Source: Methanobacteriota archaeon (GTDB taxonomy: Archaea; Thermoplasmatota; Poseidoniia; Poseidoniales; Thalassarchaeaceae). From it: a stretch of DNA of 45,876 nt. Where the stretch lies: the NCBI GenBank assembly GCA_002730095.1, contig PBZE01000047.1, forward strand, positions 1 to 45,876. The letters are read 5' to 3'. Shown here in pieces: positions 9,608 to 18,519 of this stretch. The notes under the pieces are model-generated. The model was not told the origin of the DNA, searched no databases, and saw only the letters and a program-made list of their open reading frames with translations. Made by a program: the position numbers and the translations under genes. Within the stretch, counting starts at the first letter, position 1; each line of letters opens with the position of its first letter.

Positions 9608-10375
9608 TTAGCCCAGAGAAGGATCATTCAGGGCGTAATTATACGATAGAGCATCCCCGATTCTAACCCAATCAGGTGTAGTGCCATCAATCCAATCATA
9701 TCTGTGACCAGGTATAAGCCTCCAATCTTCGGGAAGGCTCTTCAGAATATTTTTTGCATGTCGAATGCTACTCCATTGATCTCTCGGGCTGCTTCCAGGC
9801 AGATCTACTCTCCCCATTCCATTAGTGAATAGCAGGTCACCTGCATGATATACCCCATGGCCATGGATAGTGACGTGACCGGGGGCATGTCCCGGAGAAT
9901 GAGTCACCATCAGGGAAATCGATCCAGCTTCCCATTCTACTGATGTATTAGGAGCATTTTTCCAAGTCCTATCGAAGTCAACATTTTCGAATACTACATG
10001 ATTTATCAGATCCGGAACTCGAGCATCTTCATGCCCCCAAACTTCCACATCAGGATTTAGTTCAATCATCGATGAGTATCCAGCTACATGATCTCTATGG
10101 GTGTGAGTGTACAAGAGATGGGTGGGATTGAGGCCCTCTTGAGCTAGTGCGTCAGTCCATCTGACCGAATCGAACGGGTCGACAATTACCACGATTTCAT
10201 TTTCTCTGTCTATGAATGCAGTATTCATATTCATGTACGCTCCCATCTGAGTGACCCAGACCTCTATCCCATCCCCTACTAGTGCTTTGTCGAACTCCCC
10301 GTCTGCTAGCATGTTCTGTCGCAACCCGCCATATCCAATAGCTATGGCGGAAGTGTCTATGGGGGCAGGGTTCAA
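9608..10375 (-). CDS. Metallo-beta-lactamase-fold hydrolase (glyoxalase II-like)
   Basis: THTHRDHVAGYSSMIE, HSPGHAPGHVTIHG, HAGDLLFTNGMGRVDLPGS, IPGHRYDW; TTG start with a GAGGTG SD 8 nt upstream. Confidence 0.9.
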   Translation of the reverse strand: MNPAPIDTSAIAIGYGGLRQNMLADGEFDKALVGDGIEVWVTQMGAYMNMNTAFIDRENEIVVIVDPFDSVRWTDALAQEGLNPTHLLYTHTHRDHVAGYSSMIELNPDVEVWGHEDARVPDLINHVVFENVDFDRTWKNAPNTSVEWEAGSISLMVTHSPGHAPGHVTIHGHGVYHAGDLLFTNGMGRVDLPGSSPRDQWSSIRHAKNILKSLPEDWRLIPGHRYDWIDGTTPDWVRIGDALSYNYALNDPSLG

Positions 10376-10500
10376 AATCGCCCCACCTCTAGGAGGTGCG
10401 TGGCAAGAATATCCCTAACGAAGCTCTATCCGGAGAGATGGTCGGCGTTGCTGACTCTTCAGCAAGGCGCCTAGTTCCCCTAGGAGTCGAGGTGAGAAAG

Positions 10501-13359
10501 ATGTCGTATGATGCTCATGAAGTCGAGAATAAATGGCAGCGCATATGGGCGGAAGACAGAGTTTTTGAAGTCGAAGTCGATATTTCAAAGCCCAAGTTCT
10601 ACTGCCTTGAAATGTTTCCATACCCCTCAGGTAATATGCACATGGGGCATGTTAGAAACTACTCAATAGGGGATGCGATGGCTAGATTTCAGAGAATGAT
10701 GGGAAAGAATGTGCTCTACCCCATGGGATACGACTCCTTTGGGATGCCAGCAGAAAATGCCGCAAAGAAGGAATCTGGACATCCTCACACAGTCACAGAG
10801 AGAAACATCTCCATGATAAGAGCCGATCAAGAGAGAATGGGATATTCATATGATTGGAGGAGGATGTTCGCAACCTCTACCCCGGAGTATTATCGATGGA
10901 ATCAAGAGATATTTCTGAAATTCTATGAGGCAGGTCTTGTTGAGAGAAGATTTGCCCCTGTAAACTGGTGCAATGATTGTGACACAGTCTTGGCAAATGA
11001 GCAAGTCAAGAATAATCGATGTTGGAGATGCGGCCTTGAGGTAGTGCAGAAAGATATGGCTCAGTGGTTCCTCAAGATGACTATGTATGCCGATGAGCTC
11101 TTAGAAGAGCTTGACGAGATAGAATTCCCAGAGAACGTGAAAACCATGCAAAGAAACTGGATTGGACGTTCACAAGGTGCTCACATCAATTTCGAGATAG
11201 TCGACTCTGGGTCGGTAATCGGTGCCTTCACTACACGACCAGACACAATTTTTGGAGTAACTTTTGTAACACTTTCTCCCGAACATCCCCTATGTCAAGA
11301 GTTAGTATCCGGAACAGAGTATGAAGAAGCATGGACTGAGTTGAGGGATGAATGCTCGAGGATGACCGAATTCGAGAGAATAAACATGCTGAAGGAGAAG
11401 AAAGGAGTGCCACTAGGGAAGTTTGCCATCAATCCTCTCAGCGGGGAAGAAGTTCCAATTTATGCTGGAAATTTCGTTGTTGCAAGCTACGGTACCGGAG
11501 CAGTAATGGGAGTTCCGGGGCATGATCAGAGGGACTATGACTTCGCGAAGAAGTATGGAATCCCAATTAAGCCGGTCCTCGTAAGAAATAAGGGAGATGT
11601 GGCAGAGGAAGAAAATCCAGTATTCGACGGATTGGGTTGGATGGTCAACTCAACCAGGGAAACCTTCGACGGATTGTTTGGCAACGAGGCGAAGGAAGCC
11701 GTCATTTCATCCTTGGAGAACGAGGGATCGGGGCATGGCACTATCCAGTATAGGCTCAAGGACTGGCTCTTGAGCCGCCAGAGATTCTGGGGGACCCCAA
11801 TACCCATGATTCATTGTGATGATTGCGGTGTCGTTCCAGTCAATTCTTCTGACTTGCCAGTTGAGCTTCCTCTTGATGTCAAATTCAGCTGGGAAGACAG
11901 TGGAAACCCTCTAGCCTCAAACAACAAATTCCTAGAGGCGACATGTCCAAATTGCGGCAACCAAGCAACCCGTGAAACAGATACAATGGATACCTTTTAC
12001 GACTCATCTTGGTATTTCATGAGATTTGCAGATTCAAACAATGATTCAGAGCCATTTGCATCACAGAACGTGAATTATTGGTTGGAAGGCGGAGTCGATC
12101 TATACATAGGAGGCATAGAGCATGCGGTGATGCATCTCCTTTATGCCCGATTCTTCACTAAGGCCACACGAGATTTGGGAATGAATTTGGTAGGCGAACC
12201 CTTTGGCCGCCTTGTATGCCAAGGAATGCTAAACGCCCCCGCGCCTTTCTGTGTCAGTTGTAATTCTGAATATCATGTAGACTATTTTGGCGGGAAGTGC
12301 CCCAATTGTGGAAATACACTCAGTACTAGATCAGTAAAAATGGGCAAGTCACTAGGAAATACGATTAGTCCAGGAGATATGGTTGAGAAGTTCGGTGCAG
12401 ACACCGTACGACTATTCATCCTCTTTGGAGCAAACCCAGAGGCCGGAATGGATTGGTCCGACAGCGCGTTGGAAGCAAATAGTCGTCAAATGAATCAGAT
12501 CATTGAGGCTTTCAGAAATGCTTCAGATATCGAATCTAAGAGCTGTGAAATGGATGATTGGTTACTTGGTCGTTTACTTGACAATCGCACAAGATGGGTA
12601 GACGCGATGAATGATGTAAGCCTTCGAGAAGGTGTTATGATTAGCCACTTTGAAATGCTCTCAGACTGGCAGTGGTACCGAAGAAGAGGTGGATCCGACA
12701 AATCCACAATACAACGCTATCTTACAAATTGGGCAGAGATGCTAGCTCCAGCCACTCCCCATATAGCGGAGGAATTCTGGAATTGGCTGGGCGGAGAGGG
12801 CTTACTCGCTTCCAATACCCTTTCGAATATTTCCGATCTTTCATCGAGGAACTGGTCGAATATTCTAGCGAGGGAAGAATATTTACGAGATCTGATAGAC
12901 TCTGCCAGGAATATCAAATCTCTCGCACAGAAGCACTCTGAGACCCCATTAACAAAGATGGTTATACAAACATCACCATCATGGAAATCCGAATTAGCTT
13001 GTAATGCTGTTGAGATGTCAATATTGGATTTCGATTTCAAGGAAAAGGGACAGGACTATCTCAAGAATCTACCAATCTTTGAAAATGAAAATCTCAGAGG
13101 CGAAATTTTCCAAACTTGGATGTCCCTGACTTCAGGAACAAAGAAGAAGAGGGGCAAGATAAACACATGGTCAGAAGGACAGAAGACTCTAGTGAAGAAC
13201 CGTTTTGATGAATCATCCACAATAAACAAAAACTCAGATTTTATCGCCAATTCCCTAGGAATAGAAAGTGTGACATCATACAGGGTAGGTGATGGCATGG
13301 ATGTGGCTGGAAAGGCAAAGGTCTCTTTCCCATTGGAGCCCGGAATCGCATTTATCTGA
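10501..13359 (+). CDS. leuS: Leucyl-tRNA synthetase (bacterial/haloarchaeal-like type)
   Basis: MFPYPSGNMHMGHVRNYSIGDAMARFQRM, GYDSFGMPAENAAKKE, KMGKSLGNTISPGDMVEKFGADTVRLF; start moved from 10396 to the ATG at 10501, preceded by GAGGTG. Confidence 0.95.
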   Translation: MSYDAHEVENKWQRIWAEDRVFEVEVDISKPKFYCLEMFPYPSGNMHMGHVRNYSIGDAMARFQRMMGKNVLYPMGYDSFGMPAENAAKKESGHPHTVTERNISMIRADQERMGYSYDWRRMFATSTPEYYRWNQEIFLKFYEAGLVERRFAPVNWCNDCDTVLANEQVKNNRCWRCGLEVVQKDMAQWFLKMTMYADELLEELDEIEFPENVKTMQRNWIGRSQGAHINFEIVDSGSVIGAFTTRPDTIFGVTFVTLSPEHPLCQELVSGTEYEEAWTELRDECSRMTEFERINMLKEKKGVPLGKFAINPLSGEEVPIYAGNFVVASYGTGAVMGVPGHDQRDYDFAKKYGIPIKPVLVRNKGDVAEEENPVFDGLGWMVNSTRETFDGLFGNEAKEAVISSLENEGSGHGTIQYRLKDWLLSRQRFWGTPIPMIHCDDCGVVPVNSSDLPVELPLDVKFSWEDSGNPLASNNKFLEATCPNCGNQATRETDTMDTFYDSSWYFMRFADSNNDSEPFASQNVNYWLEGGVDLYIGGIEHAVMHLLYARFFTKATRDLGMNLVGEPFGRLVCQGMLNAPAPFCVSCNSEYHVDYFGGKCPNCGNTLSTRSVKMGKSLGNTISPGDMVEKFGADTVRLFILFGANPEAGMDWSDSALEANSRQMNQIIEAFRNASDIESKSCEMDDWLLGRLLDNRTRWVDAMNDVSLREGVMISHFEMLSDWQWYRRRGGSDKSTIQRYLTNWAEMLAPATPHIAEEFWNWLGGEGLLASNTLSNISDLSSRNWSNILAREEYLRDLIDSARNIKSLAQKHSETPLTKMVIQTSPSWKSELACNAVEMSILDFDFKEKGQDYLKNLPIFENENLRGEIFQTWMSLTSGTKKKRGKINTWSEGQKTLVKNRFDESSTINKNSDFIANSLGIESVTSYRVGDGMDVAGKAKVSFPLEPGIAFI

Positions 13360-13406
13360 ATCTAGTAAAGGGAAATTTTCAATCAGCCCCCCCTCCTCAC
13401 ATTGAC

Positions 13407-16196
13407 ATGGTAGCGGAGGACTTCGGAGAAATCAGCTTCTCAGGAAAACTCAGGCCATCACAGCTTGCTTCTTCTGAAGTTATCAAGAAAGAGCTGGATC
13501 GGAACTCTAAGGAATTACTCATCGTAGCCCCTCCTGGATCCGGAAAGACTGTTTTGGGATTATATGTCTGGTCAGATTTAGTCAGACTCCCTACATTGGT
13601 TTTGAGCCCCAACTCCGCCATACAGGCCCAATGGGTCGAGAGAGCAAAGGAATTATTCTATCTGGATGGCAGGGAAGGTGATATAGGAACAGACCCAAAG
13701 AAGCCAGGCATCCTTACCTCACTTACATACCAGTCAGTCACACTCCCAAAGAGAGGTGGAGATAGCCTAGATGAATCGGCATTGGAATTGTGGATTAGTA
13801 GTCTGATGACACCGAACCAGGAAGATGGCTCCGTAGAGGCGGAAGATGAGGAGAGTGCTCAGGCATGGATAGGAGATTTGGAGGAGAAGAATCCGGAATA
13901 CTACTCTGATAGAATGGGACATTTCAGAAAGAAGGTTAGAGACTCTCTCTCTGAACATGGAAACGCTCTATGGGTCCTCCATGAGTCCTCACAGGACAAT
14001 CTGAAGAGACTCGCCGAGGTGGGAGTAGGGCTAATCATTCTCGATGAGTGCCATCACCTAATGGACCATTGGGGGAGGGTACTAGTTGAGATTAAGGAAT
14101 TTCTCGGAAATCCAATAATATTGGGGCTTACTGCCACACCTCCTGACAAAGCTAGCGAATCTTCTTCAAGTAGATATCTGGAACTATTTGGGGAGGTTGA
14201 CTATGAAGTCCCAGTTCCAGCACTTGTTAGAGATGCCAATCTCGCTCCATACCAGGACTTGGCTTACTTCGTTCGCCCCTCATCTGATGAGCTGAAATAC
14301 ATATCCAATGTTGACAAGGACTTCAACGAACTCCTCGAAGAATTAAGCAGGGGGCCTCAAGATAGAGAAGGAAGAACACCCAGACTTGATGTTTGGCTGG
14401 CAAAGGTCCTAGATGGACTAATCTTACCGGGAGGCAAAGCAAAGGATTGGAATGCATTCTATAGAAGGGATCCAAGACTAGCTGATGCGTCTAGAGCATA
14501 TCTCACAACCAGAAATCTGAGCTTGCCTCCTAATGTCCCCCCTCCTCCTCCTAATCTTGCATCAGCGGGAAGGAGTATGGACATTCTAATTACCGTACTA
14601 GATCGATACATCAGGAATGGCCTCATGAGGTCAAAAAGCTTGGATGATCATTCCCTAGCAGAGGAAGCGAAAAGAAAACTGAGGATGACAGGTGTGCAAA
14701 TTACAGGTAGCGGTCCTAGGCTATGCGCGTCCCCCGTTGGCAGGGTGATGGCATATGCCTCCGCAAAGTACGACGCACTCAGAAATATCCTGACCGCAGA
14801 GATGCAGGCACTTGGCCCCGATATCAGAGCTGTGATTGTTACCGACTTCGAGAAGACTTCTGCAACCGCATTAGTAGAGGGAGTTCTGGATGATGATGCT
14901 GGCGGAGCAGTGGCAGCTTTCCGAGCTATCCTCGGTACAGAGGATACCGATCGTCTAGATCCAGTTTTAATGACTGGTACTACAGTGCTCGTTGATGATG
15001 ATTTATTGGAGAGAATATTTCCTAGATTCGAAAAGTGGTCCTTTGAGAGAAATCTGGACATAAAATTCGACTATATTGAGCGAGGTGAGTACTTTGAGAT
15101 TCGTGGGCGAGGTAAGGATTGGCTACCAAGATATTACACAATGATGATTACGGAACTATTCCAAGAAGGGGTGACAAAATGCATTGTTGGCACAAGGGGC
15201 CTTCTTGGAGAAGGATGGGATGCTAGTAGAATAAATGTGCTTATCGACCTTACCACGGTAACAACAAGTATGAGTATCAATCAACTTAGAGGCAGGTCTT
15301 TCAGGCTCGACAAACATTGGCCTGATAAAGTAGCTAACAACTGGGATATCATATGTCTGGCTGATGAATTCACCAAGGGATTTGATGACTATCTAAGATT
15401 CAAGCGCAAGCACAAGCAACTGTATGGAGTATGTGATGATGGAGCTATCGAAAAGGGAGTTGGACACGTCCACGCGGCATTCACCGAGGCTGAGCCCGAA
15501 GGTGTGTCCGAAACAATGCAGATATTCAATGAAGAGATGTTGATGAGAGCAATGAACAGACCTAGGACCCGAGATCTTTGGGGTATCGGACAACCTTTCA
15601 ATGCAGTTCCTAAAGAGGCAATAGAGATCAAAGGTGCATTCGAGGGAGGTTTTCCAATTGCACGTAGAATCGGACTAGCTGGGTGGACCGACGAATCTCT
15701 TGTTCAGGCCATATCAAATGTTGTAGCGACTTCATTACAGGCCCTCGGGCACATAGGATATGATGCAAAGGTCGGAGGAGGGAATAGAGGAGGGGGTTGG
15801 TTAAGGGCGTACCTAGAAGACGCGACTGAGGAGGAATCGGAGATTTTTGCGGAAGCCATGCAGGAGGTACTCGGGCCTCTTGAAAATCCTAGATATGTAA
15901 TTCCAAGGGAAGTCAGAGTCATAAGCGAAACATGGTTGAGTGAGATGCTCCCTGAAGTCCTAGCCAAGTTCTTCCGCAAGAAGAGTAACACACTGGCGAT
16001 GTATCACGCAGTTCCTAAGATATTATGCAGAAACATCGAGGATGCCAAGGTGTTTGAGAAACAGTGGAACTTCAAGGTTAGTCCAGGGGAGGTAGTCTAT
16101 GGCCACAGCAGGAGCGGAAAGGAAACTGTTAGTACCATCAAGAGGGCAGGCCTGTCACCAAAAACCTCATTCCATCGAAAAAGCGTATTTTTGTGA
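13407..16196 (+). CDS. Superfamily II (DEAD/DEAH-like) helicase with a long uncharacterized C-terminal region
   Basis: IVAPPGSGKTVLGLYVW (Walker A), LIILDECHHLMD (DECH), LGLTATPP, GTRGLLGEGWDASRINVLIDLTT, NQLRGRSFRLD. Confidence 0.88.
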   Translation: MVAEDFGEISFSGKLRPSQLASSEVIKKELDRNSKELLIVAPPGSGKTVLGLYVWSDLVRLPTLVLSPNSAIQAQWVERAKELFYLDGREGDIGTDPKKPGILTSLTYQSVTLPKRGGDSLDESALELWISSLMTPNQEDGSVEAEDEESAQAWIGDLEEKNPEYYSDRMGHFRKKVRDSLSEHGNALWVLHESSQDNLKRLAEVGVGLIILDECHHLMDHWGRVLVEIKEFLGNPIILGLTATPPDKASESSSSRYLELFGEVDYEVPVPALVRDANLAPYQDLAYFVRPSSDELKYISNVDKDFNELLEELSRGPQDREGRTPRLDVWLAKVLDGLILPGGKAKDWNAFYRRDPRLADASRAYLTTRNLSLPPNVPPPPPNLASAGRSMDILITVLDRYIRNGLMRSKSLDDHSLAEEAKRKLRMTGVQITGSGPRLCASPVGRVMAYASAKYDALRNILTAEMQALGPDIRAVIVTDFEKTSATALVEGVLDDDAGGAVAAFRAILGTEDTDRLDPVLMTGTTVLVDDDLLERIFPRFEKWSFERNLDIKFDYIERGEYFEIRGRGKDWLPRYYTMMITELFQEGVTKCIVGTRGLLGEGWDASRINVLIDLTTVTTSMSINQLRGRSFRLDKHWPDKVANNWDIICLADEFTKGFDDYLRFKRKHKQLYGVCDDGAIEKGVGHVHAAFTEAEPEGVSETMQIFNEEMLMRAMNRPRTRDLWGIGQPFNAVPKEAIEIKGAFEGGFPIARRIGLAGWTDESLVQAISNVVATSLQALGHIGYDAKVGGGNRGGGWLRAYLEDATEEESEIFAEAMQEVLGPLENPRYVIPREVRVISETWLSEMLPEVLAKFFRKKSNTLAMYHAVPKILCRNIEDAKVFEKQWNFKVSPGEVVYGHSRSGKETVSTIKRAGLSPKTSFHRKSVFL

Positions 16197-16952
16197 TTAT
16201 TTTGTGCAATTATTGCAATCTATCCCAGATCCCGCATGATCTGAGCAGAACCTGTTTCGGCATGTGTAGCATCTGAAGTCGAAGGCTGTGACCTCAGCAG
16301 AGCAACCGGGGTGGCCGCAATATTCCACATTAGGAGTGGATGAAGAGCCAACATGGGTCCCAGCCTTGAAGGCGTCCGCCTTGGCTCTCGACTCCTTGTC
16401 CGAGTCATATCCCTCCTCCCACCAGTCATCACCAACCTCCTCACTAGAATCTCTGGAGTTGTTTTCCTCTTGTAGTCCAAGAATCTTGATTACATAAGGG
16501 CTGGATAAAAAACGATTCTCAATACCGTATTGTTCTAATCTACGTTGACCATCCTCTCTGGATCTAATTTCCCCCCCTTTAACCTGTAGGAAATCTATCA
16601 GCCTATCATACGAGCGGATGTATCCGGGTGAGAGACTCCGATTCAGATCCAATGGTCTGCGAATCGGATATCCGCGATAATCAGTGGGAGCAGATGTCCT
16701 CCCAATCACGGGGGTCTTTCCTTGCTGGAAGCCGACGAACAGAAGCATCACGACTATTGGACCAAATGCGGAGAGACACGCATAGAATGCAACCCCTTCC
16801 CCGATTCCACTGGATATGAAAAGAGCTAGGAGAATTGCGGGGATAAAAAAGACAAGTTTGTTGTCGGTTCTTTCATCAACATATTTTATTCCCCCCCAAA
16901 CCCCGCTAAAAAATAAAATAATGAGCATTAATGCAATTTCTAGGCCTGACAA
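16197..16952 (-). CDS. Membrane protein with a C-terminal Cys/His zinc-binding module
   Basis: Two or more N-terminal hydrophobic segments; C-terminus CGHPGCSAEVTAFDFRCYTCRNRFCSDHAGSGIDCNNC resembles an AN1-like zinc finger; TTG start. Confidence 0.7.
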   Translation of the reverse strand: MSGLEIALMLIILFFSGVWGGIKYVDERTDNKLVFFIPAILLALFISSGIGEGVAFYACLSAFGPIVVMLLFVGFQQGKTPVIGRTSAPTDYRGYPIRRPLDLNRSLSPGYIRSYDRLIDFLQVKGGEIRSREDGQRRLEQYGIENRFLSSPYVIKILGLQEENNSRDSSEEVGDDWWEEGYDSDKESRAKADAFKAGTHVGSSSTPNVEYCGHPGCSAEVTAFDFRCYTCRNRFCSDHAGSGIDCNNCTK

Positions 16953-16964
16953 AGCTATCCCTCA

Positions 16965-17058
16965 AAGGAGTAGCCAAGGCGCTGTCCCGGCGCCTTGGCC
17001 GGTGAAGTACCTGAGATTGATGCGTAGCATCTGCAGTCACTGCCCTATCGGGCTCCTT
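16965..17058 (-). ncRNA. Candidate structured RNA / cis-regulatory leader upstream of the 16952 start
   Basis: Perfect 10-bp GC-rich inverted repeat 16973-16982/16990-16999, plus GATGC-GTA-GCATC, GCCC-TATC-GGGC and a closing AAGGA/TCCTT; strand is inferred. Confidence 0.35.
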
Positions 17059-17142
17059 CTCTGGGACATTACGCTCTAGGGGCTCTGAAACATAAACTAA
17101 ATCCCTTATTCCCCTTCCCCTCGCTTAATTATGTATAAATCA

Positions 17143-18441
17143 CTAGTTTCTGACCACTATTCTCATAGACGCTTCCACACTACCTGAAACTTCCCCTTCT
17201 CCCTCCCTAATTGGGAGCCCTAGACGAGAACAGAGCTCCAGATGGGGAGCGGACCATGGGTGTGCACACCTCTCACTTGCCCCATAACCAAGTACAGTCA
17301 ACGGCTCAACTTCTCCAACCCATTCGCCCTGTGCCATACGGCCGGTGATTCTTACCCATGCATGTTCGAATTTCCGAATATCATGCTCAAATTGATTCAA
17401 ACCTGCTCCCGATAACCGACTGAGGAGGAAATCACGGGGTATCGCACGAGGCACAATAGCAAGGGCCCTGACTCCATCACTGAGAAAAGCCACAGGCCCA
17501 ATATCCATCGAATCGAAGATCCCATTTGCCTTCTCCACCGCCTTTTTCATTTCACCCCATTTTTGAGGCAGCCAAACAACAATCGCTGAGCGATCTTTAG
17601 TTCCAGAAACATGACTGCTAACCTCTATACTGGTGTATTCAGAACCCTGATCTGAGTGCTTTCCAACATCTTTAGTACTGAATTTTGGCCATTTTATTGT
17701 TGGCATCGACAGAGGAGGATTCCTCGGAATCTCAATTGCAGAGGAGTGTCTAGGAATCAAGTCAATCCATTCATCCACTGGAAGATCTAACCAATCTTCC
17801 TGCATTATGGTACATTGCCATCCAGTTGCCCCATGAAGTGTTCCTGGGACTCTGATAATCCGACGAGTATCTGCGGTTACTACGGGATCAACAGGAAATC
17901 CAGCCTCAATCACCCTCTCCAATAATTCCTTCCGACTCCTACGAACCTCCTGCTCTCTTCTTACTGGATCCGGCTCTGAAAAGAGACTACGATCAGGGTC
18001 TCTTGCGATAATGTGGAATCCCTTACTGCCCGAAAAGCAGATGTGCTTAATATCCAATTCAGTGTTCTCTAGAAGCCAATCTCTGACTCCTTGAGTCGCT
18101 GATCTGGCCTGCTCTAGCTTCGTCTTGCAAAAGGGACGGATATCAATATCGAAGACAACGAGATGATCAAGGAGTATGGGATAAGGCCTTTTTGTATCCT
18201 TCAGTCTAGGCAGATTTACTGGATTAATCCATGAAGATGTTGAGACATAAACGTCTGTTGGCATGCATCCACTGAAATCTTGTATCAGCTTCTTTCCTGT
18301 AGATATCCTACGTCGCGAAGTTATCCACGGTCCTTTCAGAGATTTCCATCTAAATTGGTGCTGAGATGGTTTTGAAAGCCAAGTGAGGTCTATCTCCCCC
18401 ATCTCTGAGTAGTGTCTTTCGAGATTTTCCTCAGTCCACAT
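17143..18441 (-). CDS. priS: DNA primase small (catalytic) subunit PriS
   Basis: LVVFDIDIRPF, IKHICFSGSKGFHIIARDPD, DTRRIIRVPGTLHGATGWQC; start shortened to MWTEENLERHYSE to avoid overlap with the divergent gene. Confidence 0.87.
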   Translation of the reverse strand: MWTEENLERHYSEMGEIDLTWLSKPSQHQFRWKSLKGPWITSRRRISTGKKLIQDFSGCMPTDVYVSTSSWINPVNLPRLKDTKRPYPILLDHLVVFDIDIRPFCKTKLEQARSATQGVRDWLLENTELDIKHICFSGSKGFHIIARDPDRSLFSEPDPVRREQEVRRSRKELLERVIEAGFPVDPVVTADTRRIIRVPGTLHGATGWQCTIMQEDWLDLPVDEWIDLIPRHSSAIEIPRNPPLSMPTIKWPKFSTKDVGKHSDQGSEYTSIEVSSHVSGTKDRSAIVVWLPQKWGEMKKAVEKANGIFDSMDIGPVAFLSDGVRALAIVPRAIPRDFLLSRLSGAGLNQFEHDIRKFEHAWVRITGRMAQGEWVGEVEPLTVLGYGASERCAHPWSAPHLELCSRLGLPIREGEGEVSGSVEASMRIVVRN

Positions 18442-18519
18442 GACAGTCCCCCTATGCCCAAGAAGGGACTCCAGACTTTGTTTTATTCCAAATATGTCGT
18501 CATTTGACTCGGTGGGTTC

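Noticed and set aside
10400-10474. Possible Leu-containing leader peptide (VARISLTKLYPERWSALLTLQQGA) upstream of leuS
   Set aside because: The GTG lies only about 1 nt from the SD-like GAGGTG, and attenuation by leader peptide is not established for archaeal leuS
10396-10500. N-terminal 35-aa extension of LeuRS
   Set aside because: Not typical of LeuRS; the ATG at 10501 has a well-spaced GAGGTG and begins with the conserved YDAHEVENKWQRIW
16973-16999. Intrinsic terminator interpretation of the 10-bp hairpin
   Set aside because: No T-run follows the stem on either strand
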